Positions 1-8,795 of a DNA stretch of 64,000 nt are shown here, piece after piece. The notes beneath the pieces were generated by a model, which did not search any database, had not been told where the DNA came from, and saw only the letters and a program-made list of their open reading frames with translations. The translations under genes were made by a program, and so were the position numbers. The stretch is from Actinomycetes bacterium (GTDB taxonomy: Bacteria > Actinomycetota > Acidimicrobiia > Acidimicrobiales > Microtrichaceae), in contig JAKOVA010000053.1 of the NCBI GenBank assembly GCA_029782335.1, positions 1 to 64,000 of the forward strand, in the 5' to 3' direction. Numbering within the stretch: the first letter of the stretch is position 1; every line of letters starts with the position of its first letter.

Positions 1-314
1 TACCAGGGCCGACCGCGGCGACACGCTCGACAGTTCCCGCACACCGCCCGCCAGTTGAGGATGACGAAGTCGCCGGGCGCAACATCGGTGACGCCACCGC
101 CCACCGTCTCGACGACACCGGCGGCCTCATGACCCAACAGGAAGGGGAACTCGTCGGAAATCCCACCTTCGCGGTAGTGGAGGTCGGTGTGACACACCCC
201 GCACGCCTGCACTGCGACGACGACTTCGCCTGGGCCGGGATCGGGGATCAGCACGGTCTCGATGGCGACGGGCGCACCCGGCTCCTTGGCGACGATTCCT
301 CTGACCTCTTGCAT
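1..314 (-). CDS. mscR: S-(hydroxymethyl)mycothiol dehydrogenase, N-terminal part (cut by window edge)
   Basis: I translated this from the reverse complement because the ORF runs off the left edge and is not in the track. About 104 residues are visible, beginning [13 protein letters not shown]. They contain the catalytic zinc site [13 protein letters not shown], the GHEAAG segment, and the start of the structural-zinc lobe [19 protein letters not shown], whose wording is characteristic of mycothiol-dependent formaldehyde dehydrogenases. In that family the enzyme oxidises the spontaneous formaldehyde-mycothiol adduct in the cytoplasm. The NAD-binding Rossmann half lies outside the window. Family assignment is strong; the exact substrate is inferred from family identity. 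Confidence 0.82.
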   Translation of the reverse strand, partial: MQEVRGIVAKEPGAPVAIETVLIPDPGPGEVVVAVQACGVCHTDLHYREGGISDEFPFLLGHEAAGVVETVGGGVTDVAPGDFVILNWRAVCGNCRACRRGRPW

Positions 315-388
315 CGACCCATCATGCCGCCCGGAACCCGAGCGCGCTCGGACGCGTCGTCGGCCCGTCCGTCACCGAGTGCCGCGGA

Positions 389-1222
389 TCAGCCGAGCAG
401 ACTGGCTGCCTCCGCAGCGTCCTGCAGCGTCGTCCGCGCCAGTTCCGGCAGCGACTCCCGAGGAACTCCGAGCGCTTCGATTCGGTCGATTCGCTCCGCC
501 GACCATTCCGACTCGGGAAGTACGACGAGGTGCGCCACCGCATCACCCGCGAGGAGCACCCGGTCCAGGGGCGTCTCACCGACACCGGCATCGTGGTGGG
601 CGGCAACCGCAGCCACGAATGCGGAGGGAAAGTTCCAACCGGCGAGCACCCGCGCTGCCGCCTCCGCGTGGCTCATCCCGAACTCCGCAAGTTCCTGCGC
701 ACACAGCAGGGAGGTGTCGTCCTCCTCTTCGATCAACGCGGCGTGAGTTGCCGGGTCGACCGTGTGGAGGATGGCCGAGCCGATGTCGTGGAGCAGGCCG
801 AGCGAGAAGGCATCCCCGCGAACCACGCCGAAACGTCCCGCCATTACGGCGCACGCCGACGCGGTCACAGAGGCGTGCTGCCAGAAGCTCGGCGGAACCG
901 GAGTCTTGTGATTGCGCAGACCCGACGCCAACAGGACGGCGATCGAACGGATCGCGGAGAACCCGACGAGGCTCACCGCGACCTGCGTCGAGCTCACCCG
1001 CTCCGACATTCCGAACGCGGCAGAGTTCGCGAGCCGGAGCACCTGGGCTGTCAGCATGGGGTCGACGTCGATGGCCGTCGCGACCGCTCGGGCGTCGGAA
1101 TTCGGGTCGTCGGTCACCACCAGGACACGCGCCGCCGCCGGCCGCGACGCCCGGACCTCCTCGAGTGCCCGCTCCAGGTCTCGGGCGCGATTCGGGTTGG
1201 GGGTAGTCAAGACGAGAGACAT
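389..1222 (-). CDS. HDOD-domain protein
   Basis: A 277-residue cytoplasmic protein read from ATG at 1222, preceded by GGAG at normal spacing; the longer ORF start runs back through the neighbouring GH5 promoter and is not credible. Residues about 20-230 form an HDOD fold, with a DPMLTAQVLRLANSAAFG helix and the HD-type signature GLLHDIGSAILH, followed by AAHHDAGVG. HDOD proteins are degenerate HD-superfamily scaffolds used in signalling and cell-cycle or motility control, often without enzymatic activity. The gene is divergent from the GH5 lipoprotein gene, sharing a 98-bp intergenic region. No partner domain (REC, EAL) is present, so the input signal is unknown. Confidence 0.75.
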   Translation of the reverse strand: MSLVLTTPNPNRARDLERALEEVRASRPAAARVLVVTDDPNSDARAVATAIDVDPMLTAQVLRLANSAAFGMSERVSSTQVAVSLVGFSAIRSIAVLLASGLRNHKTPVPPSFWQHASVTASACAVMAGRFGVVRGDAFSLGLLHDIGSAILHTVDPATHAALIEEEDDTSLLCAQELAEFGMSHAEAAARVLAGWNFPSAFVAAVAAHHDAGVGETPLDRVLLAGDAVAHLVVLPESEWSAERIDRIEALGVPRESLPELARTTLQDAAEAASLLG

Positions 1223-1320
1223 CGAACACTCCGATCCGCGGCGCGTCGGCCGCGTGACTCCATCGGTGCCGAAGCCACCGACCTTGAGTGCCTCGGCGAG
1301 CGCTTCGTACCATTCAGCCC

Positions 1321-2808
1321 ATGCGGGGACATCTGATTCGGTGGTTGGCGGCTGCAGCGGCGGCCACGTCGCTCGGTGCATGCAGTGCAGTGCCACAGCC
1401 TCTCGTGACGTTCCCGACCGGGTCCGGTGACACGGTGATCACATCGGAGCCCGACATCGTCGGACCACTCCGCCTCGAGGGCCGGCGACTCGTCGACGCG
1501 ACCGGCCGCGTCGTGATCATCCACGGCGTGAACTCGGTGCAGAAGTCGCCCCCCTACATTTCCCCGCTCGAGGACGGCTGGCTGGGCCCGAGTGATTTCG
1601 AGTCCTTCGATCGCGACGGGCTGACCGGCGTTCGTCTCGGCGTACGCCCCGAAGCGCTCATGCCCGAGCCCGGCGTGATCGACACGGCGTATCTCGAGCA
1701 GGTGGCGGCGGTGGTGGATCGCCTCGCCGAGAACAACATGTGGGTGCTGCTGGACCTCCACCAGGACGTCTTCACCGGGATGCCCTCGTGGGCAACGTTG
1801 CCGGCGGCGGCCCAGCTCTCCGACGAGGCGCCGGAGTTCCTGAAGCCGATCGGCTGGTCCGCCTCGTACTTCAGTCCGCGTTCGCTCCGACAGTGGGGCG
1901 ACTGGTGGTCGAACGGCCGCCTCGCCGGAGGCCGGGGCGTCGTTGATGCGTTCGGCGACGGCGTCGAAGCGGTTGCGGCACGTTTCGCGAACTCCCCCAA
2001 CGTCATCGGCCTGGATTTGCTGAACGAGCCGTTTCCCGATGAAGCGCACCTCGCCGCCTGCCTCGCCGGCGACTGTCCCGCGCTCGACAAGCTGATGTCG
2101 GCACGGTTCACCGAGCTGACGAACCGGGTGCGTGACGTGGCCCCGACGATGCCGGTCTGGTGGGAGCCGGTCACGCTGTCGGTGCTCTCCCCCGTTCCCC
2201 ACCTCGACATCTCCGGCGTCCACGAAGGGCCCAACGGCAAGCAGGTCGGCGTCTCGTTCCACACGTACTGCCTCGGAACCGACGCCGGTGAACCAGAGGC
2301 CCCCAGCGCGATCGAAGTCGGCCTGTGCAACCCGGCGTACCAGCGGGCGTTCGACCACGCGCGGGGCCTCTCGCGGAAGTGGGATGCGCCGGCGATGATG
2401 ACCGAGTTCGGGGCCTCAGCGAGTCCGTTGAACGTCACCGAACCGGCACGCCTCGCGGACTCCGACCTCGTGTCGTGGTTCCACTGGCACCACCCCTTCG
2501 GCGGCACGGTCGAGGCGCCCGAAGTCGTGCGCACCCAGCTCGTCCGCACCTATGCGCAGGCCACCGCCGGGGTCCCCCTCGAGGCTCGGTTCAGTCCCGC
2601 GACGGGGCGCTTCCGCTTCCGCTATCAGCCCGATCCGTCGATCGCGGCGCCGACGAGCATCGTCGTGCCCGAAGCGCAGTACCCGAACGGGTATCGCGTC
2701 AGCGTGGTGGGCGGAACGGTTACCTCGGTCCCCAACGCGGGACATCTCACCGTGGTCGCGGATCCCGCCGCCACCGAGGTGACCGTCGAGGTCACGCGAG
2801 CCTCCTGA
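1321..2808 (+). CDS. GH5-family glycoside hydrolase lipoprotein (endoglycoceramidase-like)
   Basis: A 495-residue exported lipoprotein. The ATG at 1321 gives a proper lipoprotein signal: a hydrophobic alanine-rich stretch ending in lipobox LGAC at about residue 20. The mature part has a GH5 barrel, with DATGRVVIIHGVN near the start, LLDLHQDVF, the acid/base glutamate in LDLLNEPFP (about residue 237) and the nucleophile glutamate in MMTEFGAS (about residue 362). A C-terminal beta-rich domain of about 90 residues follows. The LHQD and HTYCLG wording resembles endoglycoceramidase/EGC-like GH5 enzymes acting on glycolipids rather than cellulases. Substrate is inferred. The first 11 codons of the track ORF are rejected because they would disrupt the signal peptide. 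Confidence 0.8.
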   Translation: MRGHLIRWLAAAAAATSLGACSAVPQPLVTFPTGSGDTVITSEPDIVGPLRLEGRRLVDATGRVVIIHGVNSVQKSPPYISPLEDGWLGPSDFESFDRDGLTGVRLGVRPEALMPEPGVIDTAYLEQVAAVVDRLAENNMWVLLDLHQDVFTGMPSWATLPAAAQLSDEAPEFLKPIGWSASYFSPRSLRQWGDWWSNGRLAGGRGVVDAFGDGVEAVAARFANSPNVIGLDLLNEPFPDEAHLAACLAGDCPALDKLMSARFTELTNRVRDVAPTMPVWWEPVTLSVLSPVPHLDISGVHEGPNGKQVGVSFHTYCLGTDAGEPEAPSAIEVGLCNPAYQRAFDHARGLSRKWDAPAMMTEFGASASPLNVTEPARLADSDLVSWFHWHHPFGGTVEAPEVVRTQLVRTYAQATAGVPLEARFSPATGRFRFRYQPDPSIAAPTSIVVPEAQYPNGYRVSVVGGTVTSVPNAGHLTVVADPAATEVTVEVTRAS

Positions 2809-2902
2809 GGCCTCAACGACCGCGCCTCACTCGACCCGCCGTGTCGAGTCACAACCCCTGAAACGTGCACATCTCCGCTCGGATCGCGGCGAGAATCCTC
2901 CG

Positions 2903-3538
2903 ATGGCCACCAGACACGCCCAGGACGAACGCGCCGCACTGTGCGAGCTTTTCGACGAACTCGGCCCGGATGCACCAACCCTGTGCGAGGGCTGGACCAC
3001 CCGCGACCTCGCCGCCCACCTCGTCATCCGCGAGCGGCGACCCGACGCCGCCATCGGGATCCTCCTCCCATTCGCCGCTGCCTACAGCGAGCGCGTGCGC
3101 CACAAGGTGGCCGATAGTGATTGGCCAACGTTGGTCGGCGCCGTCCGCAACGGCCCGCCCGCCTACTTCCCGACGCGGATCGCTGCGATCGACGAACTCG
3201 CGAACACGAACGAGTTCTTCGTCCATCACGAAGACGTCCGCCGTGCTCAACCTGCGTGGCAGCCCCGGGATCTCGACGACGGGCTCAACGAGGCGCTGTG
3301 GTCGGCGTTGTGCCGGATCGGGCGACTGACGCTACGACGAGCGGGAGTCGGAGTGGTCCTCGACGACAGCAACGGCCGTCGCCGGAGGCTCATCGACCGC
3401 GAACCGGCCGTAGAGCTTCGTGGTCCCGTGGGAGAACTCGTGCTGTTCGCGAACGGGCGGCAGGCCCACGCACAGATCGACATCGACGGACCGGCGACGG
3501 CCGTCGAGCGAATCCGCAACGCTCACCTCGGGATCTGA
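2903..3538 (+). CDS. TIGR03085-type DinB/mycothiol-maleylpyruvate-isomerase-like protein
   Basis: A 211-residue protein with the four-helix metal-binding fold of the DinB/MDMPI superfamily. LCEGWTTRDLAAHLVIRERRPD is the typical N-terminal segment carrying the first histidine, HHEDVRR supplies the second histidine pair, and the C-terminal beta domain ends ATAVERIRNAHLGI. This matches the actinobacterial TIGR03085 family by wording and length. Related enzymes use mycothiol as thiol cofactor, but no reaction has been assigned to this subfamily as far as I know. It starts 94 bp after the GH5 gene and is probably transcribed separately. Confidence 0.75.
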   Translation: MATRHAQDERAALCELFDELGPDAPTLCEGWTTRDLAAHLVIRERRPDAAIGILLPFAAAYSERVRHKVADSDWPTLVGAVRNGPPAYFPTRIAAIDELANTNEFFVHHEDVRRAQPAWQPRDLDDGLNEALWSALCRIGRLTLRRAGVGVVLDDSNGRRRRLIDREPAVELRGPVGELVLFANGRQAHAQIDIDGPATAVERIRNAHLGI

Positions 3539-3565
3539 CCCGCCTCGACCGGCACCCGCGGTCGG

Positions 3566-4675
3566 CTACTTGTAGCGCAGCACGCCCCGGATGTTCTTGC
3601 CGTCGCGCATGTCGGCGTAGCCCTGGTTGATCTCGCTCAGTTCGTACTCGCGGGTCACCATCCCAGCGAGGTCGAGCTGGCCGGAGCGGTACAGCTGGGT
3701 GAGGCGCGGGATGTCCGACTGCGGGTTGGCGGAGCCGAAGATCGTGCCGACGAGCTGCTTTTCCATCAACGTGAGGTCGACGAGCGAGAGTGAGACCTCG
3801 GTCTCGTTCACCGAGTGGACGTTGGTCACCACGCAGCGACCGCGCTTCGCCAGCAGCGTCATGATCGCCGCGACCTGATCGCCCTGGCCGACGCCCATGC
3901 AGCAGATGATCTTGTCGCACATGCGCCCCCACGTGACCTGCTGGATGAGAGCGAACGCGTCGCCGATGCTCGAGGCAAAGTGGGTGGCGCCGAAGGACTG
4001 GGCGAGTTCCTCCTTTGCCGCCACCGGGTCGATCGCGAAGATGTTGCGGGCCCCGGCGAGGCGGGCGCCCTGAACCGCCGCCGCGCCGATACCGCCGATG
4101 CCGATCACCGCCACGTTGTCGCCGGGCCGCACATCGCCGGCGTACACCGACGACCCCCACCCGGTGGTCACCCCGCATCCCAGCAGGCAGGCGAGCTCCA
4201 GGGGGATGTCGTCCTCGATCTTCACACACGACATCTCGTTGACCACCGTGTGTTTGGCGAAGGTCCCGAGACACACCATCGTCCACAGGTCCTGACCGCG
4301 GGCGTGATGGCGCGTCGTGCCGTCGAGTTGTACGCCCACCAGCAGCGCCGCCCCGTTGTCGCACAGGTTCGAATGCCCGTCCGCGCACGACGGGCAGTGG
4401 CCGCATGCGGGAACGAAGCTGAACACCACGTGGTCGCCCGGCTTCACACGGGTGACGCCTTCACCGACCTCCATCACCACGCCGGCACCCTCGTGCCCAC
4501 CGACGAGCGGCGTCACGACGGGCAGGTCGCCGGTCACCCCGTGCTCGTCGGAATGGCACATCCCCGACGCCGTCAGCTCGACGAGCACTTCACCGGCCTT
4601 CGGTGGATCGAGTTCGATCTCCTCCACGCTCCACGGTTCGTGCGGTGCCCACAGGATTGCGGCTTCGGTCTTCAT
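3566..4675 (-). CDS. Zinc-dependent, NDMA-dependent-type alcohol dehydrogenase
   Basis: A 369-residue medium-chain dehydrogenase. The ATG at 4675 has GGGAGT upstream, so the nine extra N-terminal codons in the track are dropped. It shows the catalytic zinc ligands in GMCHSDEH and GGHEGAG, the structural zinc lobe CGHCPSCADGHSNLC, and the nucleotide motif GIGGIGAAAVQGA. The overall wording (HHARGQDLWTMVCLGTFA, IFGSANPQSDIP) fits the TIGR03989 family of NDMA-dependent alcohol dehydrogenases. These keep the NAD(H) tightly bound and pass electrons to an external acceptor, in some actinobacteria mycofactocin. No mycofactocin genes are in this window. The physiological alcohol is unknown. Confidence 0.82.
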   Translation of the reverse strand: MKTEAAILWAPHEPWSVEEIELDPPKAGEVLVELTASGMCHSDEHGVTGDLPVVTPLVGGHEGAGVVMEVGEGVTRVKPGDHVVFSFVPACGHCPSCADGHSNLCDNGAALLVGVQLDGTTRHHARGQDLWTMVCLGTFAKHTVVNEMSCVKIEDDIPLELACLLGCGVTTGWGSSVYAGDVRPGDNVAVIGIGGIGAAAVQGARLAGARNIFAIDPVAAKEELAQSFGATHFASSIGDAFALIQQVTWGRMCDKIICCMGVGQGDQVAAIMTLLAKRGRCVVTNVHSVNETEVSLSLVDLTLMEKQLVGTIFGSANPQSDIPRLTQLYRSGQLDLAGMVTREYELSEINQGYADMRDGKNIRGVLRYK

Positions 4676-4776
4676 GGAGTGACTCCCCTTCCGTGTCACG
4701 TCGTCGTCCGACGTCGCGGCCGCGGGATGCTATCGACGCGCGCCCGGCACCGGAGAAACGGGTACCGTCCGGGGCC

Positions 4777-6318
4777 GTGGCAAGCATCTGGCAACTCATC
4801 GAAGCGCGCGCCGCCGATTCGGCTGACCGCACCCTGCTGATCGCCGAGGACGACTCGCGAATCACCTACGGCGAGTTCCGCGAGCGCGCCGAGCGCGTCG
4901 CCGCGGGCCTCGCGGGCCTCGGCGTGGGCGAGGGAACCCGCGTCACCTGGCAGCTTCCGTCGCGCATCGACAGCGTGGTCGCGTCCGCAGCACTGGCACG
5001 CCTCGGAGCCGTGCAGTGCCCGGTGTTGCACCTTTACCGGGAAAAGGAGCTCGGCTTCGTGATGCGTCACACCGCGGCGGAGTTCGTCATCACCCCTGGA
5101 GAGTGGAAGGGCTTCGACTTCCGCGCGATGACCGACGGTCTCGCGGCACAGATGGACCCGGCGCCGGTGGTTCTGTCGGTGGGCGAGTTGCCCGAGGGTG
5201 ACCCCGCGACCTTGCCGCCGCCCCCCTCCTATCCCGACGGCGACGAACCGATCCGCTGGATCTACTCCACTTCTGGCACCACGTCAGATCCCAAGGGCGT
5301 GCAGCACACCGACGGCACGTTGCTCGCCGGCGGCAGAGGCCTGGCCGATGCACTCGAGATGGGCCCCGACGACGTCGGCTCCATCGCCTTCCCCTTCGCC
5401 CACATCGCTGGGCCCGACTACCTGATCATGATGCTGTACACCGGCATGTCCGCATGCATCGTGGAGGCGTTCGTGCCCGACGCTGCGGTGGCCTTCTACG
5501 CCCGCAACGGCGTGACGATGGCTGGTGGGGCGACGGCCTTCTACCAGATGTTCCTCGCCGAGCAGCGCAAGCAGCCAGGCACCCCGATCATCCCCACGCT
5601 GCGGGCACTGTCGGGAGGCGGCGCCGCGCTGCCTCCCGAGCTGTACCGCGAGGTGCGAGACGAAATGGGCCTCAAGGCGTGCCACGGCTACGGCATGACC
5701 GAGATCCCGATGATCACCCAGGGTTCGCCGTCCGACACCGACGAGCAGCTCGCCCACACGACGGGCAAGCCGGTCACCGGTGCAGTCGTGCGAATCGTCG
5801 CTGAGGACGGTAGCGAGGCACCGCAGGGCACCGACGGCGAGGTGCGGGTGAAGGGCCCGATGGTCACCAAGGGCTACACCAACCCGGAGCTGACCGCGGA
5901 AGCGTTCGACGAGGACGGGTGGTTCCGCACCGGCGACGTGGGGCACATCCGCCCAGACGGCCACGTCGTCCTGACGGGCCGGCTCAAGGACATCATCATC
6001 CGCAAGGGCGAGAACATCTCGGCGAAGGAGATCGAGGATCTGCTCTACGCGCACCCGAAGGTGGCCGACGTGGCGGTGATCGGACTGGTCGACCGTGAAC
6101 GCGGCGAACGGGTCTGCGCCGTGGTGGAGCGCGTCGTCGGCAGCGACGACGACCTGACCTTCGACGAGATGGTCGTGTATCTCAGCGAGGCCGGACTCAC
6201 GAAGTTCAAGACGCCCGAGCAGCTCGAGGTCGTCGACGCACTGCCCCGCAACGAGACGCTGCGCAAGGTGCTCAAGTACAAGCTGCGCGAGACATTCGCC
6301 GACAAGCCCTGGCCGTGA
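4777..6318 (+). CDS. Class I adenylate-forming enzyme, acyl-CoA ligase
   Basis: A 513-residue AMP-binding enzyme. The GTG at 4777 is chosen because the ORF upstream of it overlaps the divergent dehydrogenase promoter and has no family sequence. Motifs appear in order: P-loop-like YSTSGTTSDPKGVQHT (about residue 165), GYGMTEIP, DGWFRTGDVGHI, and the C-terminal lysine region NETLRKVLKYKLRE. The reaction is carboxylate + ATP + CoA to acyl-CoA. The wording resembles cyclohexanecarboxylate-CoA ligase and other cyclic or fatty acid ligases, but the substrate cannot be read from sequence. It faces the second acyl-CoA synthetase convergently, with a 33-bp gap. Confidence 0.8.
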   Translation: MASIWQLIEARAADSADRTLLIAEDDSRITYGEFRERAERVAAGLAGLGVGEGTRVTWQLPSRIDSVVASAALARLGAVQCPVLHLYREKELGFVMRHTAAEFVITPGEWKGFDFRAMTDGLAAQMDPAPVVLSVGELPEGDPATLPPPPSYPDGDEPIRWIYSTSGTTSDPKGVQHTDGTLLAGGRGLADALEMGPDDVGSIAFPFAHIAGPDYLIMMLYTGMSACIVEAFVPDAAVAFYARNGVTMAGGATAFYQMFLAEQRKQPGTPIIPTLRALSGGGAALPPELYREVRDEMGLKACHGYGMTEIPMITQGSPSDTDEQLAHTTGKPVTGAVVRIVAEDGSEAPQGTDGEVRVKGPMVTKGYTNPELTAEAFDEDGWFRTGDVGHIRPDGHVVLTGRLKDIIIRKGENISAKEIEDLLYAHPKVADVAVIGLVDRERGERVCAVVERVVGSDDDLTFDEMVVYLSEAGLTKFKTPEQLEVVDALPRNETLRKVLKYKLRETFADKPWP

Positions 6319-6351
6319 CCCCGACGGAGCCGACGCCCGCGGCGGGACCGA

Positions 6352-7959
6352 TCACACCGCGGGATGGCCGTCCGCGATGTCTCGCAGCTCCTTCTTCGAG
6401 ATCTTCCCCAACTCGGCGGTCGGGAACTCGTCGAGGAAATACACCGCTCGCGGCACCTTGAAGTCCGCGAGATTCGTGCGACACGCCTCGATGATCGCGG
6501 CGGCCATCTCATCCTCGGGTGCCGCCGCCGCGTTCCGGATCACGAACGCGACCGGCACCATGTCGAGCATCTCGTGTCGCTTCGCAACGACGGCGATGTC
6601 GTCGATCCCGGGAACGGTCCGGCACACGTCCTCGACCTCGCGTGCCGAGACGTTCTCGCCGCCGACCTTGAGCGCGTCCTTGTCGCGGTCGCAGTAGAAG
6701 AGGTTGCCGTCCGCCTCGAGGCGAACCACGTCACCGGTACGGCACCAGCCGTCCTCAGTGAACATCTTCTCGTTCGCCTCGGGGTTGTTCAGATACTCGA
6801 GGAAGACCTGGATGCCGCGGGTACCGCGGATCCACAGCTCGCCCATCTCCCCGACCTCTGCGAGACGCCCGGTTTCGTGGTTGACAACGAGGTACTCGTA
6901 GCCGGGTGCGACCTTGCCCATCGCCATCTCCGGGTAGGTCTCGTAGGGCGAGGACCGCACACAGTGGGTGACGAGTTCGGTCATCCCGTACGCCGCGATG
7001 ACCCGCATCCCCATCATCTGGTCCAGCACCGGCATGATCAGGCCGAACACGCCCACCTTGACGGTGTGGCCCTCGGGGATCCCCTGTTCGAAGGCCGCCT
7101 TGATCACGAACGGGATCAGCGAGATGTGGGTCACCGAGTGTTCCGCGATCGTCGGCCACATGCGGCTCGCCGAGAACTTCGGCTGCAACACGACCGTTCC
7201 GCCGGCCCCCAGCACCGTCCAGATCGCCCATCCCTGGGTGTTCACGTGGAAGAACGGGAGGAACGCCAGGTAGGTGTCATCGGGGCCGAAGTCGATGTTC
7301 GTGGGGTTCACCTTCGCCGCCCACAGCACGTTCCCATGGCTGTGCACGACCGCCTTCGGCTTCGATGTCGTCCCCGAGGTGAACAGGATGCCGACCGGCC
7401 GCAGCGGGTCCCGCTCGAGGGTGGGGAGATCATCGGGCGCTGCGTAGAGCGAGTCGAAACCGTCGCGGCCGTGGTTCTCCTCCTCGGCTGACGGCGCGTC
7501 GCCGGAGTTGTCAGCCGTGACGACGATGAACTCGAGTGCCGGGCCGGCTTCCGCCACCAGGGCCGCGTAGCGGGGTTGGGTGATGGCCGCCTTCGCCCTC
7601 GAGTGCTCGATGAAGTACGCGACCTCGGCGGCGACCGATCGGGTGTTGGTGGTGACGGTGATCCCACCGAGGCGAGCCACCGCGTACCAGGCGATGACGG
7701 CCTCAGGACAGTTGTCGGCATGAATGAGGACGGTGTCGCCCTCGCCGATCCCCCGGGAGTGCAGGCCCGCCGCGACGGCTCGGGTGGCATCCGCGAACTC
7801 CCGGTAGGTCCACGTGCGGCCCGCTCCGTCCCGAGGCGCCCAGACGAGGAACGGGTGGTCGCCGCGGTGCTCGGCCCGGTGGTCCAACAACCAGCCGACG
7901 TCTTGGCCGTGGAACTGGTAGCCGGCGGCCGCCGACGAGTCGAACAAGGTGGTCGTCAT
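6352..7959 (-). CDS. Acyl-CoA synthetase (AMP-dependent ligase)
   Basis: A 535-residue adenylate-forming enzyme starting at the ATG at 7959 (MTTTLFDSS). The 120 upstream codons in the track are low-complexity and include the 15-bp repeats, so they are excluded. It has LFTSGTTSKPKAVVHSHG for ATP binding, AAYGMTE, DGWCRTGDVV, and the C-terminal catalytic lysine segment AELGKISKKELRD. It activates a carboxylic acid to its CoA thioester. The architecture matches the actinobacterial FadD/CaiC-like group. The methyltransferase gene lies 187 bp upstream on the same strand, but the repeat and hairpin region between them makes co-transcription uncertain. Confidence 0.82.
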   Translation of the reverse strand: MTTTLFDSSAAAGYQFHGQDVGWLLDHRAEHRGDHPFLVWAPRDGAGRTWTYREFADATRAVAAGLHSRGIGEGDTVLIHADNCPEAVIAWYAVARLGGITVTTNTRSVAAEVAYFIEHSRAKAAITQPRYAALVAEAGPALEFIVVTADNSGDAPSAEEENHGRDGFDSLYAAPDDLPTLERDPLRPVGILFTSGTTSKPKAVVHSHGNVLWAAKVNPTNIDFGPDDTYLAFLPFFHVNTQGWAIWTVLGAGGTVVLQPKFSASRMWPTIAEHSVTHISLIPFVIKAAFEQGIPEGHTVKVGVFGLIMPVLDQMMGMRVIAAYGMTELVTHCVRSSPYETYPEMAMGKVAPGYEYLVVNHETGRLAEVGEMGELWIRGTRGIQVFLEYLNNPEANEKMFTEDGWCRTGDVVRLEADGNLFYCDRDKDALKVGGENVSAREVEDVCRTVPGIDDIAVVAKRHEMLDMVPVAFVIRNAAAAPEDEMAAAIIEACRTNLADFKVPRAVYFLDEFPTAELGKISKKELRDIADGHPAV

Positions 7960-8075
7960 CGTGGGAATGCCCCCTGGGTCTGCGGCCGCCGTCCCGAAGG
8001 CAGCCGGTCGTGGCTCCGGGGAGCGTACCGAGTGCCGAGCTGCCAGCCGACCCCCTCCCGAACTCTGGGCCCTCC

Positions 8076-8091
8076 GTCCCGAATCCGGGAC
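8076..8091. terminator. Short GC hairpin between methyltransferase and acyl-CoA synthetase genes
   Basis: GTCCCG-AATC-CGGGAC forms a perfect 6-bp stem with a 4-nt loop on either strand. It lies 56 bp downstream of the methyltransferase stop codon. There is no following T-run, so this is at best a weak or Rho-assisted terminator, or an mRNA-stabilising hairpin. Confidence 0.35.
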
Positions 8092-8103
8092 GCTCGACCC
8101 AAA

Positions 8104-8148
8104 GTTCCGGAGGGGGTGGTTCCGGAGGGGTTGGTTCCGGAGGGTCCT
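8104..8148. repeat. Three tandem 15-bp repeats at a gene end
   Basis: Three back-to-back 15-bp units share the consensus GTTCCGGAGGGGNTG: 8104-8118, 8119-8133 and a decayed third copy at 8134-8148. The last unit touches the stop codon of the minus-strand methyltransferase gene. The array does not code for anything in the annotated genes. Confidence 0.85.
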
Positions 8149-8758
8149 ACTTGGGCGCGTGTACCAGGACGCTGACGAGGAAGTCTGACGCTTCGGTGAA
8201 CGGCCGCAAGTCCCACGTTCCCAACTCGAGCTCCACCGCGAGGCCCGCCGCCGCGACGTCCGAGCGGAACTCGTCGAAGTCGTAGCCCCGACCTGCTCCG
8301 AACCCGATGGCCGCCCGGCCACCCGGCGCGAGGTGGGCGCGAATCGCGCTGAGCACCGCCTGCCGCGTGCTGGGCGCGAGGAATGTCATGACGTTGCCGC
8401 AACACACGATCGCGTCGAACGGCTCATCGATGCCGACACTCGACAGATCCATTTCCGCAAGGTCACCCACCAACCACGTCGGGCCGGGATGGTCTGCCTC
8501 AGCGGCGTCGATCAGCACCGGGTCGACATCAACGCCCACCACGACGTGGCCCCTCGCCGCCAGCTCGCCGCCGACTCGACCCGGCCCGCAACCGGCGTCG
8601 AGCACCCGAGAACCACGTGGCAGCATTGCATCGACGAAGCGGGCCTCCCCCGCGAGATCGTCGCCCGCCGCGGCCATCGAGCGGAACCGCTCGACATACC
8701 AGGTTGAGTGGTTCGGGTCGCGCTGGGTGATCTGCACCCACTGGCTCGTCTCTACCAT
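8147..8758 (-). CDS. SAM-dependent methyltransferase
   Basis: A 203-residue class I methyltransferase beginning at the ATG at 8758, preceded by a very good GGAGGAG ribosome site; the longer track ORF is extension into an arginine-rich shadow. The SAM-binding motif I is VLDAGCGPGRVGGELA, the acidic motif II is VVGVDVDPVLIDAA, and DAIVCCGNVMTFL is the motif IV region. It is a generic small cytoplasmic methyltransferase (Methyltransf_11/25 type). The acceptor is unknown. The 15-bp repeat array abuts its stop codon. Confidence 0.82.
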   Translation of the reverse strand: MVETSQWVQITQRDPNHSTWYVERFRSMAAAGDDLAGEARFVDAMLPRGSRVLDAGCGPGRVGGELAARGHVVVGVDVDPVLIDAAEADHPGPTWLVGDLAEMDLSSVGIDEPFDAIVCCGNVMTFLAPSTRQAVLSAIRAHLAPGGRAAIGFGAGRGYDFDEFRSDVAAAGLAVELELGTWDLRPFTEASDFLVSVLVHAPK

Positions 8759-8795
8759 CGACTCCTCCGATTCGGTGCTCGGCGTTCCCTCAGGA

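Noticed and set aside
6364-7491. 375-codon plus-strand ORF inside the acyl-CoA synthetase
   Set aside because: His/Arg/Val-rich shadow of the reverse frame; the opposite strand has all adenylation motifs.
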